This document shows positions 47,467-58,830 of a DNA stretch of 64,000 bases, in pieces. This stretch comes from Argyresthia goedartella (Eukaryota; Arthropoda; Insecta; Lepidoptera; Argyresthiidae), in NCBI GenBank assembly GCA_949825045.1, contig OX463808.1, positions 29,387,674 through 29,451,673 of the forward strand. Direction: 5' to 3'. Made by a program: the position numbers and the translations under genes. Position 1 is the stretch's first letter; each line of letters opens with the position of its first letter. A model generated the notes under the pieces. It was not told the origin of the DNA and made no database searches. It was given only the letters and a program-made list of their open reading frames with translations.

Positions 47467-50400
47467 TTGTTCATATTAATGCACAAATCATTCATACCAG
47501 CTATGCTGATCTTCTTGTAGTTTTTAGTGATCTCAACATACATGGCATTCTTGTTTCGAAATCTTTTCTCAAGCCATCTCTTTCTTCTGCCATGAATGCT
47601 CTCCCAGGGTTCAGTCTCTACCGGAACGACAGCATAGGCAAGGCTGATGGCGGTGTTGCTATCTACCTACGTTCTGACATCCCATGCAAAGTCATCAGCC
47701 AGTCGCCAAGCCTGTACTCTGGTTCTGCTGAACACCTGTTCCTGGAGATATTATATTGTATCCTTGTAAATTTAAGGAAATTAACATTATGACAGTGCCG
47801 TGTCAGTATATTTATGAAAACCTAATGTACGTCCACAAAAATATTGATAAATTTCCTAAGAATAGCGACAGGCACAATGTCAACACTAGAAATAGGAATA
47901 AACTAGCTATACCTACTACTAGGCTCCATAAGGTTAATGTATCTTTTAAAGGGCAATGTATTCGCTTTTACAACAAAATACCGACTGAGTTACAAGAATT
48001 GTCTGTAAATAAATTTAAAAATGTTGTTAAAAATCACTTATGTAAAAAAGGTTACTACAAAATATCAGATTATGTAGAAGACAAGAAAGCTTGGGAAGGT
48101 GTTTGCTCCAATTCTGCAAAAAATAACGTATAAAGCTGGAGGTTTCTAGTCGCCTCTTTGCCTCCAGCATCTAAAACATTGAGGTGACGGAATTCAAATT
48201 GAGTTCTATATTTCCCTGTACCTTAAACATGTGTTAGTTTAAGATTTGACATTCTCCAAATGTTACCTATGTGTTTCTTATGGAAATAAACTATTTTTGA
48301 TTTTTGTTTTTTTTTTATTCTTGCGTCACAAAAAATTCCTCCTGGGTGTCCATTATAGCACCTCTCTTCGAATCGACTATTTTAACTCTTTTGAAACCCT
48401 TCTCAGTGACTTGACTCCTCTTTATAGCGACACCCTAATTCTCGGCGACTTCAACACTTGCCTTCTCAACAAAAACGGTCGCTCAGCGAAGCTGAATTCT
48501 CTTGTAAGTTCATTTAACATGCATATCCTTCCTCTAGAGGCACTCACTTTCAACCATACTGCACCCCCTCTCTTCTAGATTTAATTATTACTTCTGACAT
48601 ATCTAACGCTCTCCTATCACAATCTTATTTACCTCTCTTTTAAGATAAAGCCTCCCAAGCGTGCAGCCAAATTCCTTGACATTCGTAGCTTCAAGGGCAT
48701 GGATATAACCTCCCTTAATTCAGACGCCTCTTCTGTCGACCGGTCGCCCGTCTACGGTAGTGAGACCATTGATGACAAAGTACGGAACTTCAACTCTATT
48801 GTCCTGAGCTTGTTTGATAAGCATGCTCCAGTCAAGAGGGTTAGAGTTAAGCATCTTCCTGCACCATGGCTTACTGACACCATTAAGGGTCTGATGGCTA
48901 AGAGAAACCGTGCCAAGTCTAGATATAAGAGGGATCCGACCGATGAGAATCTTTTAATTTTCAAACGCCTCCGTAATCGTTACACTCGCATGTGTCGTGA
49001 TTGTAAACGCCGTCATATCTATGAATGTATCGAGAGCTATACTCCAGCACAGGTCTGGAAGTTCCTGAAAACCCTTGGTGTTGGTAAGTCCCAGGACTTG
49101 GCAGCCGGAAATGTCGATCTCCGGGGTCTCAATAGTTTCTTTGCAACTCCCCCTGTCGCGATGGACCCCCTCGTCAATGATGAAACCCTTCGTAACCTAC
49201 GGTCCAAGGCAACAGCCCTCACCTCAGCATTTAAGTTCATCCCTGTCGGAATCGGCGCAGTAAGGAGGGCAATACTAGCAATCTCGTCGAAGGCCATAGG
49301 TGAGGACAAGATCTGTTCTCAGATGATAACAACTATCATTGATGTACTGTTATCTCTCATCACCCACATAATTAATGTGTCGCTTGACCAATGTTGCTAC
49401 CCCAGCCAGTGGAAATTGGCACTTGTGATTCCCCTCCCCAAAACGTCCAATCCCGCCTCCTTTAAAGATTTCCGTCCCATTTCTATTCTGCTTATCCTCT
49501 CCAAAGTCCTGGAATCAATTGTTCACTCCCAACTCTCCCACCTTTCCACAAAAATATTACTGAATCCCCACCAATCAGGTTTCAGGCCGGGTCACAGCAC
49601 TACCACAGCACTGCTCAAAGTCACTGACGACATTCAATTAGCTATGGATCAAAAGCAGCTTACGGTCCCTACACTGCTTGATTTCAGTAGCGCCTTCAAC
49701 TGCGTCGATTTCGATATACTAGTTGAAATTTTAAAGTCACTTAATGTCTCCTCGCACTCTGCTCGCTGGTTTGACTCCTACCTGAGAGACCGCCAGCAAC
49801 GCATTAAGTCTGAAGAGATCTCAACGGACTGGTGTGATCTCTCCGCAGGTGTTCCGCAGGGAGGCATCCTTTCTCCTCTCCTCTTCTCGGTATTAATTAA
49901 CTCCATCTCTGACGTTCTTACCTCTTCTTATCATCTGTACGCAGATGACCTTCAAATATATCTGCACTTCTCTCCGTGTGATGTGAATCTGACAGTAGCG
50001 GCGTTGAATGCTGATCTCGATAACATCAGGAAATGGGCTACCTCATATGGTCTGCTTATCAACCCGGGCAAATCGCAGGCCATGATTTTGGGTACTCGTC
50101 ACTCTCATAACCTAGTTCAGAAAATGCCCGTCGACCCTATAGTGTATGATGGTAACATAATTTCATACAGCGAGAAGGCCAAGAATCTTGGGGTTGTATT
50201 TGATAAATTGTTGTCCTGGTCGCCCCATGTTTGTGAGGTCAGCAGACGAGTCTTTGCGTCATTTCACTCCCTACGGAGATTGCAGCACTTCTTGCCGCAG
50301 CAGACTAAAATCACCCTTGCCCAGTCCCTCCTACTACCTTTAGTCGACTATGCGGATGTTTGCTGGATCGGTGCGAACGAAGAACAACTGAACAAACTCG

Positions 50401-50789
50401 AACGACTTCAAAACCTCGGGATTCGGTTTTTATTCGGGCTGCGCAAGTATGACCATGTCTCACAGTATCGCAAGGAGTTGGGGTGGCTTCCGATCCGCCT
50501 TCGTCGTGATATGCACGTTCTCTCCTATCTGTTTAACATTTTGCGAAATCCCCGCTACCCCTCATATCTTCGAGAACGTTTCGAGTTTATTTCCTCCAGG
50601 CATAGCAACCGGAGATCTTACACGATGTCTCTTCTTTCTACTCCTCGGCATAACACTGCCGCTTACAAACACTCGTTTAGGTTAACGGCGATCCGACTGT
50701 GGAACGCACTTCCCTGCGCTATTAGAAATAGTCCCTCAATTTTCACTTTTAAGACAAGATTAAAAGAGCATTTCTTTTCTCTTTTGTGA
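47467..50789 (+). pseudogene. LINE-A ORF2, endonuclease dead, RT frame open
   Basis: The endonuclease starts at HINAQIIHTSYADLL in one frame. The usual Glu motif reads LVSKSFLKPSL, with Lys where Glu is expected. GFSLYRNDSIGKADGGVAIY follows, then the LINE-D insertion, then LILGDFNTCLLN. The segment that should hold the SDH motif is lost near 48640. From 48699 to 50789 the frame is open for 696 codons: APWLTDTIKGLMAKRNRAK, FRPISILLILSKVLESIV, HQSGFRPGHSTTTALLKV, LLDFSSAFNCVDFDILV, AGVPQGGILSPLLFSVLIN and LYADDLQIYLHF with YADD intact. The C-terminus shows AIRLWNALPCAIRNSPS and TFKTRLKEHFFSLL. The element cannot be autonomous because its endonuclease is broken. Confidence 0.85.
47753..48315 (+). 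mobile_element. LINE-D 3' end nested in LINE-A endonuclease
   Basis: 563 bp, 5'-truncated. Frame 47756-48133 shows RNRNKLAIPTTRLHKVNVSF and KGQCIRFYNKIPTELQELS, then KKGYYKISDYVEDKKAWEG, matching 24510-25284. It ends in a T-rich tail. TATT repeats at 47749-47752 and 48316-48319. Removing the insert restores the LINE-A endonuclease frame across the junction. Confidence 0.8.
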
Positions 50790-51188
50790 TAGGTACTTTT
50801 ATATATGTATATATAAGTAGTATATGTTTGATATATATTTTATTTTTTGCTTTTTTATTTTATTTAGTGTATATCATTTATTACATTATTATGTTTTAGT
50901 TGTAAACAATTAGATGTGTACAGTTTTATTGCGCACTAGGACTCTCCTGTTGCACAATTTTTCCTGTCCTGCCTAGGTTTGCTGGTAGAAATCTCTCTTT
51001 AGAGATAAGCTCGCCTTTGCTCATAAAATTTTTTGTTACCATACTATTAAGATTTCTGTGCAATAAAGAATATGAATATGAATAAAGAATGGAGGAATGA
51101 AACATAAAGTTGCTCTGATCTAATCGGTGTGATAGTAAAAGTTGTTCAGAATAAAATATGACTATTCCTTTCTGTAACACCCTGTATA

Positions 51189-52119
51189 ATCAAATCAGTT
51201 ACTTTGTGTGTGTTCTCTACTCTTATTTACCACTTTCATCACGCGCCAAAGGAAATATAAGTATTCAATTCCATCTGTATTCCAAAAACTGCTCGCAGAA
51301 AGTACCTCATAGTCAGCAATGCGTCAGCCAGCAGATGCGGTACAAAAACTGGCGAAATCCTCAACAGCCCAAAATACCCGAATTGTCGGACACAAAAACA
51401 TGGACACAAGCGCCACCTGTCGGTGACAAGCGACGATTTATAGCTTATAGGTGAAAAAGCTGGTGTATCAGCTGTTTCATCTTGATTCCCTAAAATTAGG
51501 AAACGTGATTTTAATATCTATACAAATAAAATAACGTCTAGCGTCAGCCATTTTTTCATACGGCGTGCCAGTGGCACAGTATTGCCCATGTTTAGTCAGT
51601 TCTTCGGTGCACTGGTCATTTAATATTTATTTATGGAAATTAATTTAATTTAATTTTGGCATCACACTACAAGATTATATTATCCATCATTGTAGGTAAA
51701 GTTCGTTTGCTATCTTATCTGATTAAAGTCAACTCAACCTACACCGGCACCGGTCACTAGTCTCAACAGACTAATTTATCTGTTACCTCAAAACCATAAT
51801 GTCGTTTTACCGAAATCGCTTCCCTTATAAATCACTTTTAAACCCTCGGCTTAACCCAATAATTTGAATGGACCATTCACGTCGTCCGTACAATAAATCT
51901 CGCAATTATAGCCATCAAAATAAATCGAAAATAAAAAAGATGGTTCCACCATTCATCAAAACTACTCACCGATTTGGAATGTTGAAGAAAAGGTCTGTTA
52001 TTCTTATTGGGAATTGGATACCTACATCTTAAGGTAAAAGATGATGTTTGTGAAGTGATCATTGTATTTTTTTCAAGACTGCTTTCAAAAAAGTAAAAAA
52101 GACGCCCCCGAAAGAATTG
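51189..52119. other. no gene recognised
   Basis: Intergenic, without repeat or coding match found in the window. Confidence 0.5.
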
Positions 52120-52127
52120 AAAAAAAA
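52120..52127 (-). terminator. Pol III terminator of tRNA-Asn
   Basis: Run of eight T on the minus strand, two bases after the tRNA 3' end. Confidence 0.75.
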
Positions 52128-52129
52128 GA

Positions 52130-52146
52130 CGCCCCCGGGTGGACTC

Positions 52147-52186
<40 letters not shown>

Positions 52187-52203
52187 AATTGCGCCACGGA
52201 GGC
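52130..52203 (-). tRNA. tRNA-Asn (GTT)
   Basis: 74 bases on the minus strand forming a regular cloverleaf. The acceptor stem GCCTCCG pairs with CGGGGGC and the discriminator is G. A-box TGGCGCAATTGG lies in the D arm. The anticodon arm is TTCGGCTGTTAACCGAA with anticodon GTT. The T arm GGTGGTTCGAGTCCACC contains the B-box. There is no intron. A T-run follows directly as a Pol III terminator. Unlike the tRNA-like SINE heads in this window, all stems pair well, so this is the one convincing host gene. Confidence 0.95.
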
Positions 52204-52942
52204 CTTGACATGCTGTGCAAAATTATGAATATGGCGCTATAACGCATACAGAGCTGATATAGCACAAACGTTACCCTTATCAGAATACCTACCTACTCGT
52301 GTGTGTAAATATGTGTACATTTATGGCTGCGTGTATTTGACCGAGGTTTTAGTTGCGTCACGACGTCACGGCGCGATTTCGTGTTGTGTGAATGTGTGAT
52401 TGTGTGGTGTCGTGATTCTAAAAGATAGGGCACTTACTACAGACAGTACGAGATACAAAGGAGGGTTATGAATTTGGCCAGTGTGTAAGGGTATATGTTC
52501 TTGTATATGTTTATCTGTTCCCCCATCTACACTACTTATCAGAATTTGACTAATGAGGTATCTTAACAAGCGTCTCATTCGATCATTTCTTAAATGCTGT
52601 GTGAAGCCACATTAAATCCAAAACGGCGCTATCTAGAGGGCATTAACTCATGGATTGCAAAAAAATAGCATCAGATAACAAATGAATGGGCTTAATTAGC
52701 ACTTATGAAAAATCCGTACTTATAAAAATGAATCGCTGTACGTTAGTCTTACTAAATCTCTAAAATAGCCCGAGCAGTTTGAATAATTCCATTCACATTT
52801 ATTCTCCTCAGTACGGAGGAGGTTTAGGTAAAAATTAAGCAAGGGAAACCGCAGAGAAACTGCCAAAAAATCAAAAATCTATTTGTATGGGAAGTCAAGT
52901 TGGTAGCCATATCATTCAAACCCCTTTGTCATTGATTAACAA
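52204..52942. other. no gene recognised
   Basis: Sequence upstream of the tRNA. No coding signal. Confidence 0.5.
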
Positions 52943-53290
52943 TGGCTTGTGTTTAAACGATTACCAACGCACCTATTTTACTACCAATAAATTCGAAATG
53001 ACTGCCAGAATGGATAAATGTCCACCAAATTGTGTTTGGATAAATGATCACCAAACTTCTTTTTATGTTTTGTGTACTTAAGTTTACGTTTTAAGTATTT
53101 TTTGTTGTTCTTACATGTTCAACCTAACACGAAGGATAAAGGGGGCTTCGCTTCGCTCACCCCCTTTACCCTTCACCTAAGCTACCGCAGTATTTTGCCC
53201 TGATATTTTTTGCAACTTTTGGTGTTCATTTATCCATTTTGGGTAGGAAAAAATATTTTGGTGATCATTATATTTGTTGCCATTAATAAT
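52943..53290 (+). repeat. U repeat, full copy 2
   Basis: Nearly identical to 41402-41770, including CCAAATTGTGTTTGGATAAA and AAAGGGGGCTTCGCTTCGCT. One arm of the AGGGCAAAATAC hairpin is missing here (CTAAGCTACCGCAGTATTTT). Confidence 0.75.
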
Positions 53291-53468
53291 TAGGTAATAC
53301 ATTTAACCTATTTCTTGATTGTCCACCAAAAAGTTTTAGCTGTTTACGGAAGTGCAAAATACTTTACCTACGTGCAAATTAACGACTAACGACTTTTATT
53401 AATCGACTTTTACTTATTTTACAATCAAATTTTAGGTGGAACGAAGTTCACCGGGTTAGCTAGTATAG

Positions 53469-53725
53469 GACGACCCGAATGGCCGAGTCGGCAGTGTCCC
53501 TGCCTACGAAGCCAAGGGTCCCGGGTTCGAGTCCCGGGGGGGGGGGGGCAAATATTTGTTTGATAAGAACGGATGTTTGTAGGTTGTTTATCTATCTAAG
53601 TATAATATTTTTCTATAAACATATGTGTATCTTTGTCTAGTACCTACCCAAGATACACGGAATCCCAGTTTGGGGCTATATCAATGTGTGTAAATAGTGT
53701 CCAAGGTTTTTTTTTTTTTTTATAG
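53469..53725 (+). mobile_element. SINE-1 copy with 13-G run
   Basis: GACGACCCGAATGGCCGAGT head and GGGTTCGAGTCCC followed by a run of 13 G (53536-53548). Then TTTGATAAGAACGGATGTTT, the GGAATCCCAGTTTGGGGCTA domain, and a T-rich tail. Confidence 0.8.
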
Positions 53726-54489
53726 CTAGTACATTTGTATTATATTACTCGCTGCTGTCGAATCGTTAGACGAGGTTTATTTAAATAATCTCTATAGCGC
53801 GATATTTTAGTATTCCGGTTTTAGTTTTGAACTTTTTGTTTTAAACCTCTACCATACCCCACAACAGTCAGACATTACACAAATGGCTAAAAGTATAAGT
53901 TAATAAGGTATATGTTCGATAAGAATATATGAATCGTCAATGCAAATCCATACTCAGCTGATCAAACTTACTGCATACTATACTATGCAAATACACTATT
54001 TATTTTAGGTATGTTTATTTATTACCTTTTCAATCAGCATCGCCATAAAGCATGTATTTATTTTATTTTATTTCGATTGGAATACCTATCTACCTTTAAT
54101 TTATTATCTTGGCCAATTAAAAAGCAATGTAAAGTCTTCAATACAGTCCAACATCGACTAAATTTATGGTTCCGGAAACTATACTTTATGACTTTGCAAA
54201 TTCTAATAGCATGACACAATGTACGGATTACTTTGAGATACAAATGGGTCCTTCTACGAATATACAAAAGAATAAAGAGTTAGTATTAACTTTGATGTAT
54301 TTGCGGTTTTGTCTGTGTTTATGTTTTAGTTGCCTGTCCAGCAAATTTAATGATTCAATCTTTGATATTTTAGATTTTAGTGGTCCAATTCTTAGACTCT
54401 CGTCGAATTTATAATTTCACAACCAGATTCTTACAGTCAATGAATTAGTTTAGATAATAAAAGTCTTAGAGAGCATGTAACAAAAAACC
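53726..54489. other. no gene recognised
   Basis: AT-rich with weak frames only. Confidence 0.5.
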
Positions 54490-54866
54490 TGCCAAGTGCG
54501 AGTATTACTCGTGCACGAAGGGTTCCGTACAACTGTACAATGGCAGGGATGGTGTGGAGTGAATAGTTGGGATTTTACCATATTTTACATAGCAAAATGT
54601 TGTTTACAAAGTTATTGGTGCGGCTACTTTCATACTCCATGTACGTAATCAGGTGCATTCATAAGTTTGTATGTGGTATTGAAAGAATTGATGTATGGGA
54701 GCCCCTTAAATATTCTGTTTTTTAGTATTTGTTGTTATAGCGCCAACAGAAATACATCATCTGTGAAAATTTCATCTGTCTAACCGTCACGGAGGACGGA
54801 CGGACGGACAGCGGAAGCTCAGTAATAGGGTCCCGTTTGGCACCCTTCGGGTACGGAACCCTAAAA
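54490..54866 (-). repeat. P repeat, copy 8
   Basis: Complete in reverse: TTAGGGTTCCGTACCCGAAG head at 54866 and CCTTCGTGCACGAGTAATAC..CACTTGGC end near 54490. Closest to copies 5 and 7. Confidence 0.75.
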
Positions 54867-55810
54867 TTGCATAAAAAATCTTGATTTTTGCGGCCAGTGA
54901 GAGAACTGGTGTCAATCCAAGAGTAAAGTATTACAAACAAAAGTATGTAGTTATGAACATATACTTCGCAACAGTATAGTACAAATCAACACTAAAATTT
55001 CCTATGAACCTAAGTTCTGAGACTGCCATTCATTGAGAAATTGATTGATTCACTACCCGTTCATATCAAGTTTGCCGTGGCTGACCGTAACAAAATGGCG
55101 TCACAGCGTGTCAAGAAGACATCTATTCGTACCGTTGACAAAAAATGGTTGCCTGTAAAGTCGGTTTACGGACGATAATTTTACGTGATAACGTCATAAG
55201 AAACGCTTAGGCCGATCGTGCCTCTCTATCGCTTGTTCCGCGCTCTCGCTTGCACACTCGACAATGAGTCATGCTTTTTCGTGCGTGCAGCTGGCGTTCA
55301 TCGATTTATTAGACGAAGACGATTTATATCACGCACGTCAAAAGTTTTACTTGGTGGTAAGCTGGGTAATTTAATTTTTTGATCAAAATCATCATTATGT
55401 CAACGACGAATGTAAATAGTGTATTGCTATGTATGTAGATATCCCCCTAGAAATAAGTTAGTTATTACTAACTTAAAATAAAGAGTGAGCTTACTGTTAT
55501 TTACTTGTAGGCGAGTTAGCACCAACTTTGACGATAATTTATTTTCTCTTTCATGTTCAAAAAATTACATCAATTTGAGTTATCCATTACGTTCATTACC
55601 ATTTTTTTCCTTTATTTCTCATAGTGAACGCGTACAATACAACGACCACGGCTACACAAACAAAACTCTAAATAACAATAATTATAAACTAAACTATTAT
55701 GTACAATTCGCTATTACAATATTTGCGGGCGACACAGGTGACACGGGACAAACTTACTGTACGTAGCGTGCGTAGTACTCGCTACCTATGTACGTACAAA
55801 AGTAAGTACA
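54867..55810. other. no gene recognised
   Basis: Mixed composition. GTCGGTTTACGGACGATAAT at about 55160 looks repeat-like, but no second copy is present in the window. Confidence 0.45.
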
Positions 55811-55950
55811 ATACGATTAAAATCAGTTAAGGATTCGGCCACCCTCGGAAATTGTCGTGAATTCCTCATCTCTCACTAAAGAGAGAGAGAGATCGGATTT
55901 AGGCGATGATATCCGAGAATAGCCGAATCTTTAACTGATTTTAATCGTAT
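55811..55950. repeat. fold-back repeat
   Basis: Arms of 29 bases with one mismatch: ATACGATTAAAATCAGTTAA.. at 55811-55839 and its complement at 55922-55950. The 82-base loop includes an AGAGAGAGAGAGA run. Confidence 0.7.
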
Positions 55951-56984
55951 CGTACGTAGGAAGCGAGCGATGCTATCGGTACAACAGCAAAGGTGCGGTG
56001 CGGGGGAGCGGGAAGGGAAATTTTGAATGTTGTAACGGTCAGCCTCGGCAAACTTGAGATTAACGGGTAGCAAGTAACTTTGTCCAGTGGGGCAGAATAG
56101 CCACCATCATCGATCATCGATGACTAACAATCTCGCAGGTTATTTGTCGGCAGTGTCGGTATCAGCAAGCTTGATTTATCATCAACGCCCACTTGAGCCG
56201 TAGATCTTTGTATGGTAGCCGTAGGTATTGTGGGAACAAGCATATAGCAGTGGAACAATAAATTAGTAGGTAGGTAACCTACCCTTTTTATTATGCATCT
56301 AATGAGGCAATCGTTTGTCTGACTTTAATAAAAACGAAGGCTTTTTCTACTACCTCTTTAATAACACTACACAAGCTGGAAAGCCAAGGTCTACACGTTA
56401 ATATCTTGTTATTTATTATTTATTTTACATTCGTTTTATAGGTATCAAGTTCTAACTATTTACTGTCCGTGTACCGCCCGTACGACTTTCTGTACTAAGA
56501 AACTATTCCGCCCCTTCACAATCCAATGATTTACAATCCAACTGCGAGTTTACGAGTTAACAAGTTTACAGTCCCCAAACTACAAGTTCGATTCACAATT
56601 TACTTCACGTACTCGATAGCTTATTTGTCATTGAGCGGTCGCACAGAAGTTTGTTACGAATTTCCGATCGGCAATAGGTACCTACGCTGGGTCGAATCTC
56701 ATTTCCCGACTTTTTCGTTTAGTTGGAAATGTGAATCTTGCGCGGTTGCTTAAAGCAACAGTTCTTCTAGACCTAGATAAATAGTCCAGAAGAGACATAT
56801 GCAGCTCCAGAAGAACTCGAAAACGCCACGCCACGAGCCATAGAAGTCTCAAAGTACTGGCATGAAAATGGTATTTGACAAGACCTGAAAGGGTTACTTT
56901 ATCACCATCACACGACGAAGAAGAAGATGCAGGTCCAGTACGTTTTTTTACAATAACTGTTAATGATAGCTGTCATAGTTGTCA
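55951..56984. other. no gene recognised
   Basis: No coding or repeat match noticed. Confidence 0.5.
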
Positions 56985-57182
56985 CCCCCACTAAACAGCA
57001 GAACTAGAGGGCTTTACTTACTTACTAAAAGTTTAAAAAAAAACAAGAGTATGGTTTGTTTGTAATTATTATCGTGAAATGAGAGTAAGTGCCCTTGTTT
57101 CCCTTAGTTACTTTACTGGTATTAGAGTAGTTTATTATGTCCAACAGTTTATTGTCTTCTAGTTCTGCTGTTTAATTGGGGG
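56985..57182. repeat. 198 bp MITE-like inverted repeat
   Basis: Ends are about 25 bp inverted repeats, CCCCCACTAAACAGCAGAAC on the left and CCCCCAATTAAACAGCAGAA in complement on the right. No clear target duplication. Non-coding. Confidence 0.6.
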
Positions 57183-57989
57183 AAGAAGAAAACCAACAGA
57201 ATATTACTCGTACCTATTCGATTCGACTTAACCTCTCATTAACCAGAGTGGTAATAATTGTAGCTTGTTGATAAGTGTTTCAAAATTATAAACCACATGT
57301 ATGACTCATGGTGGTAGTATAACCCCACAGACATTAAGAAAACAGCCATCTGTCTAAAGCCTATTTGTTTATTTGTTTATCACATAAAGTTTCAAGATAT
57401 AAGTTTAGAAAGAATCTCGTACGCGCTGCAATAAAGAACTGTAACATGCATTGGAGCGGAGGAGAACTCGGGCAATCAAAACCCGAAGCTGCAGCTGAAA
57501 ACTTGGATTGGATCCAACGGGATCCAACCGGATCAAACTTGTTTGAGTTACCGCTTGCCCCCTCCACTTGCCCCCTCAATAAAATTGTTTAAATTCAAGT
57601 ATTATCCGTCCATTTAATTTTATTTTCGGTTCGCTGGTAGGAACGTTTTGATCCATGAATTTCACTGTGAAGCCAATTTTCCGGGAAAGTTGCATGTTCG
57701 ATGTTGGATTTTTGAACGTGTTATTATTAACAATTGAGTGGGTTGAGATTAATCTGTTTATTGGATTTCGGCTAGGAGACTGAGTCCCAAAAGAGACATT
57801 TTAACAAATTATGTTTCCGATCCAATGGTTTTTGATTTTGAAGAATATCAACAAATGTAACAAAATAAAATAAATAATTAACCTTAGAAAGGTATCCTTA
57901 TCATGTGATTCCAACATCTAGGAGTTTTAAACGCATTTGAAAAATTTGCCAATCACAATACGATGATTTTACAAGAGCTGTCCTTTTAT
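57183..57989. other. no gene recognised
   Basis: Contains GGATTGGATCCAACGGGATC near 57504 and no coding motif. Confidence 0.5.
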
Positions 57990-58140
57990 TAACCGACTTC
58001 AAAAAAGAGGGGGTTCTCAATTCGGTTGTTTTTTACCTTAAAATGTACCGAATTCAATAAAAAAAAAAACATCCTATTTGGTCCCTTTTTTGAAAATAAG
58101 AAATCGGTCCAGTAGTTTGGTTTCTAAAGCAAAGAGACTA
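57990..58140 (+). repeat. dispersed 'ACCGACTTCAAAAAAG' type repeat
   Basis: AACCGACTTCAAAAAAGAGG followed by GGGTTCTCAATTCGGTTGTT. This style of sequence is common in insect genomes, from general knowledge. There is a single copy in the window. Confidence 0.5.
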
Positions 58141-58404
58141 GAATTATGATGTCATCCAGGTAAACGAAATTGCGTATTATTGCTTTACTATGACTTATCA
58201 GTGGTGGTTAAGGTCATGCATGTCATAAGATAAATCCTGTCTATAAATACCGTATATTCGTTTATAATATCTTGTAATACGTGTGGACCTGACTGTCAGA
58301 CAGACAGATTCCGAAGCCTTGTTTTCGCATATTTGACGACATTAGCATCACGACCGGGGAGGAAGAAATAGAGCTTGGATTTTTAATAGTAGTTTATGCT
58401 ACTG

Positions 58405-58830
58405 CTACATAATGGAAGGCATTAATACTCGAGAGTGGGTTTATGAAACGAGCCGTAGGCGAGTTTCATAATAATATCACTCGAGAGTTTTAATGCCTAA
58501 TTATGTACAGTTACATACACTAGTTTATCTACACACATATCATAAGCTCTCTTTGATGTGTTCAGGAACCGCATGTTTGACCGGCATTGTGGCTCTGCGA
58601 TTGTTTAGCTTGTTCTGTAGTACCAACTTCATGCAGGCGGGCGTCGGCGTTCGAAATTTGAATGTTAGTACCAACTTCAAAGACAAACTAGGAGCGGCAC
58701 GCAGGCGGGCGTCGGCGTTCGAAATTTGAATGTCATAATATGTAGAAAAATTACACATTATGGTCATAATATGCAATTTTTCAGATAAGAAATTAGTTTT
58801 TACCAAGTAGTTTAACATTATGCTGATCGT
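58405..58830 (-). repeat. Q repeat, copy 2, with internal duplication
   Basis: Inverted relative to 34960-35300. The outer stem GGCATTAATACTCGAGAGTG / CACTCGAGAGTTTTAATGCC (58418-58437 and 58478-58497) encloses TATGAAACGAGCC-GTA-GGCGAGTTTCATA. Further in, CAGGCGGGCGTCGGCGTTCG with AAATTTGAATGT is duplicated at about 58635 and 58701. Confidence 0.65.

Larger units (their letters stand above)
46736..51088 (+). mobile_element. LINE-A, near-full-length but decayed
   Basis: 5' UTR of about 177 bp shared with 200-380 in complement. ORF1 and ORF2 remnants follow, then a 3' UTR with GGTTTGCTGGTAGAAATCTC and TTTAGAGATAAGCTCGCC, ending in GAATAT-type repeats after CAATAAA. It carries a LINE-D insertion at 47753-48315. 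ADDLQIY-type RT places it in the CR1/Jockey superfamily, possibly near the Daphne/Crack group. The clade is an inference from motif style. Confidence 0.8.
46416..51186. mobile_element. TACAGGGTG-ended element interrupted by LINE-A
   Basis: Left end TATACAGGGTGATTGC and right end, in complement, TATACAGGGTGTTACA, with TA outside each end (46414-46415 and 51187-51188). Inner parts also pair loosely: ATCCTGATCAACTTTCACTA on the left and AGTAAAAGTTGTTCAGAAT on the right. LINE-A (46736-51088) occupies most of the interval. No transposase remains. Confidence 0.5.
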
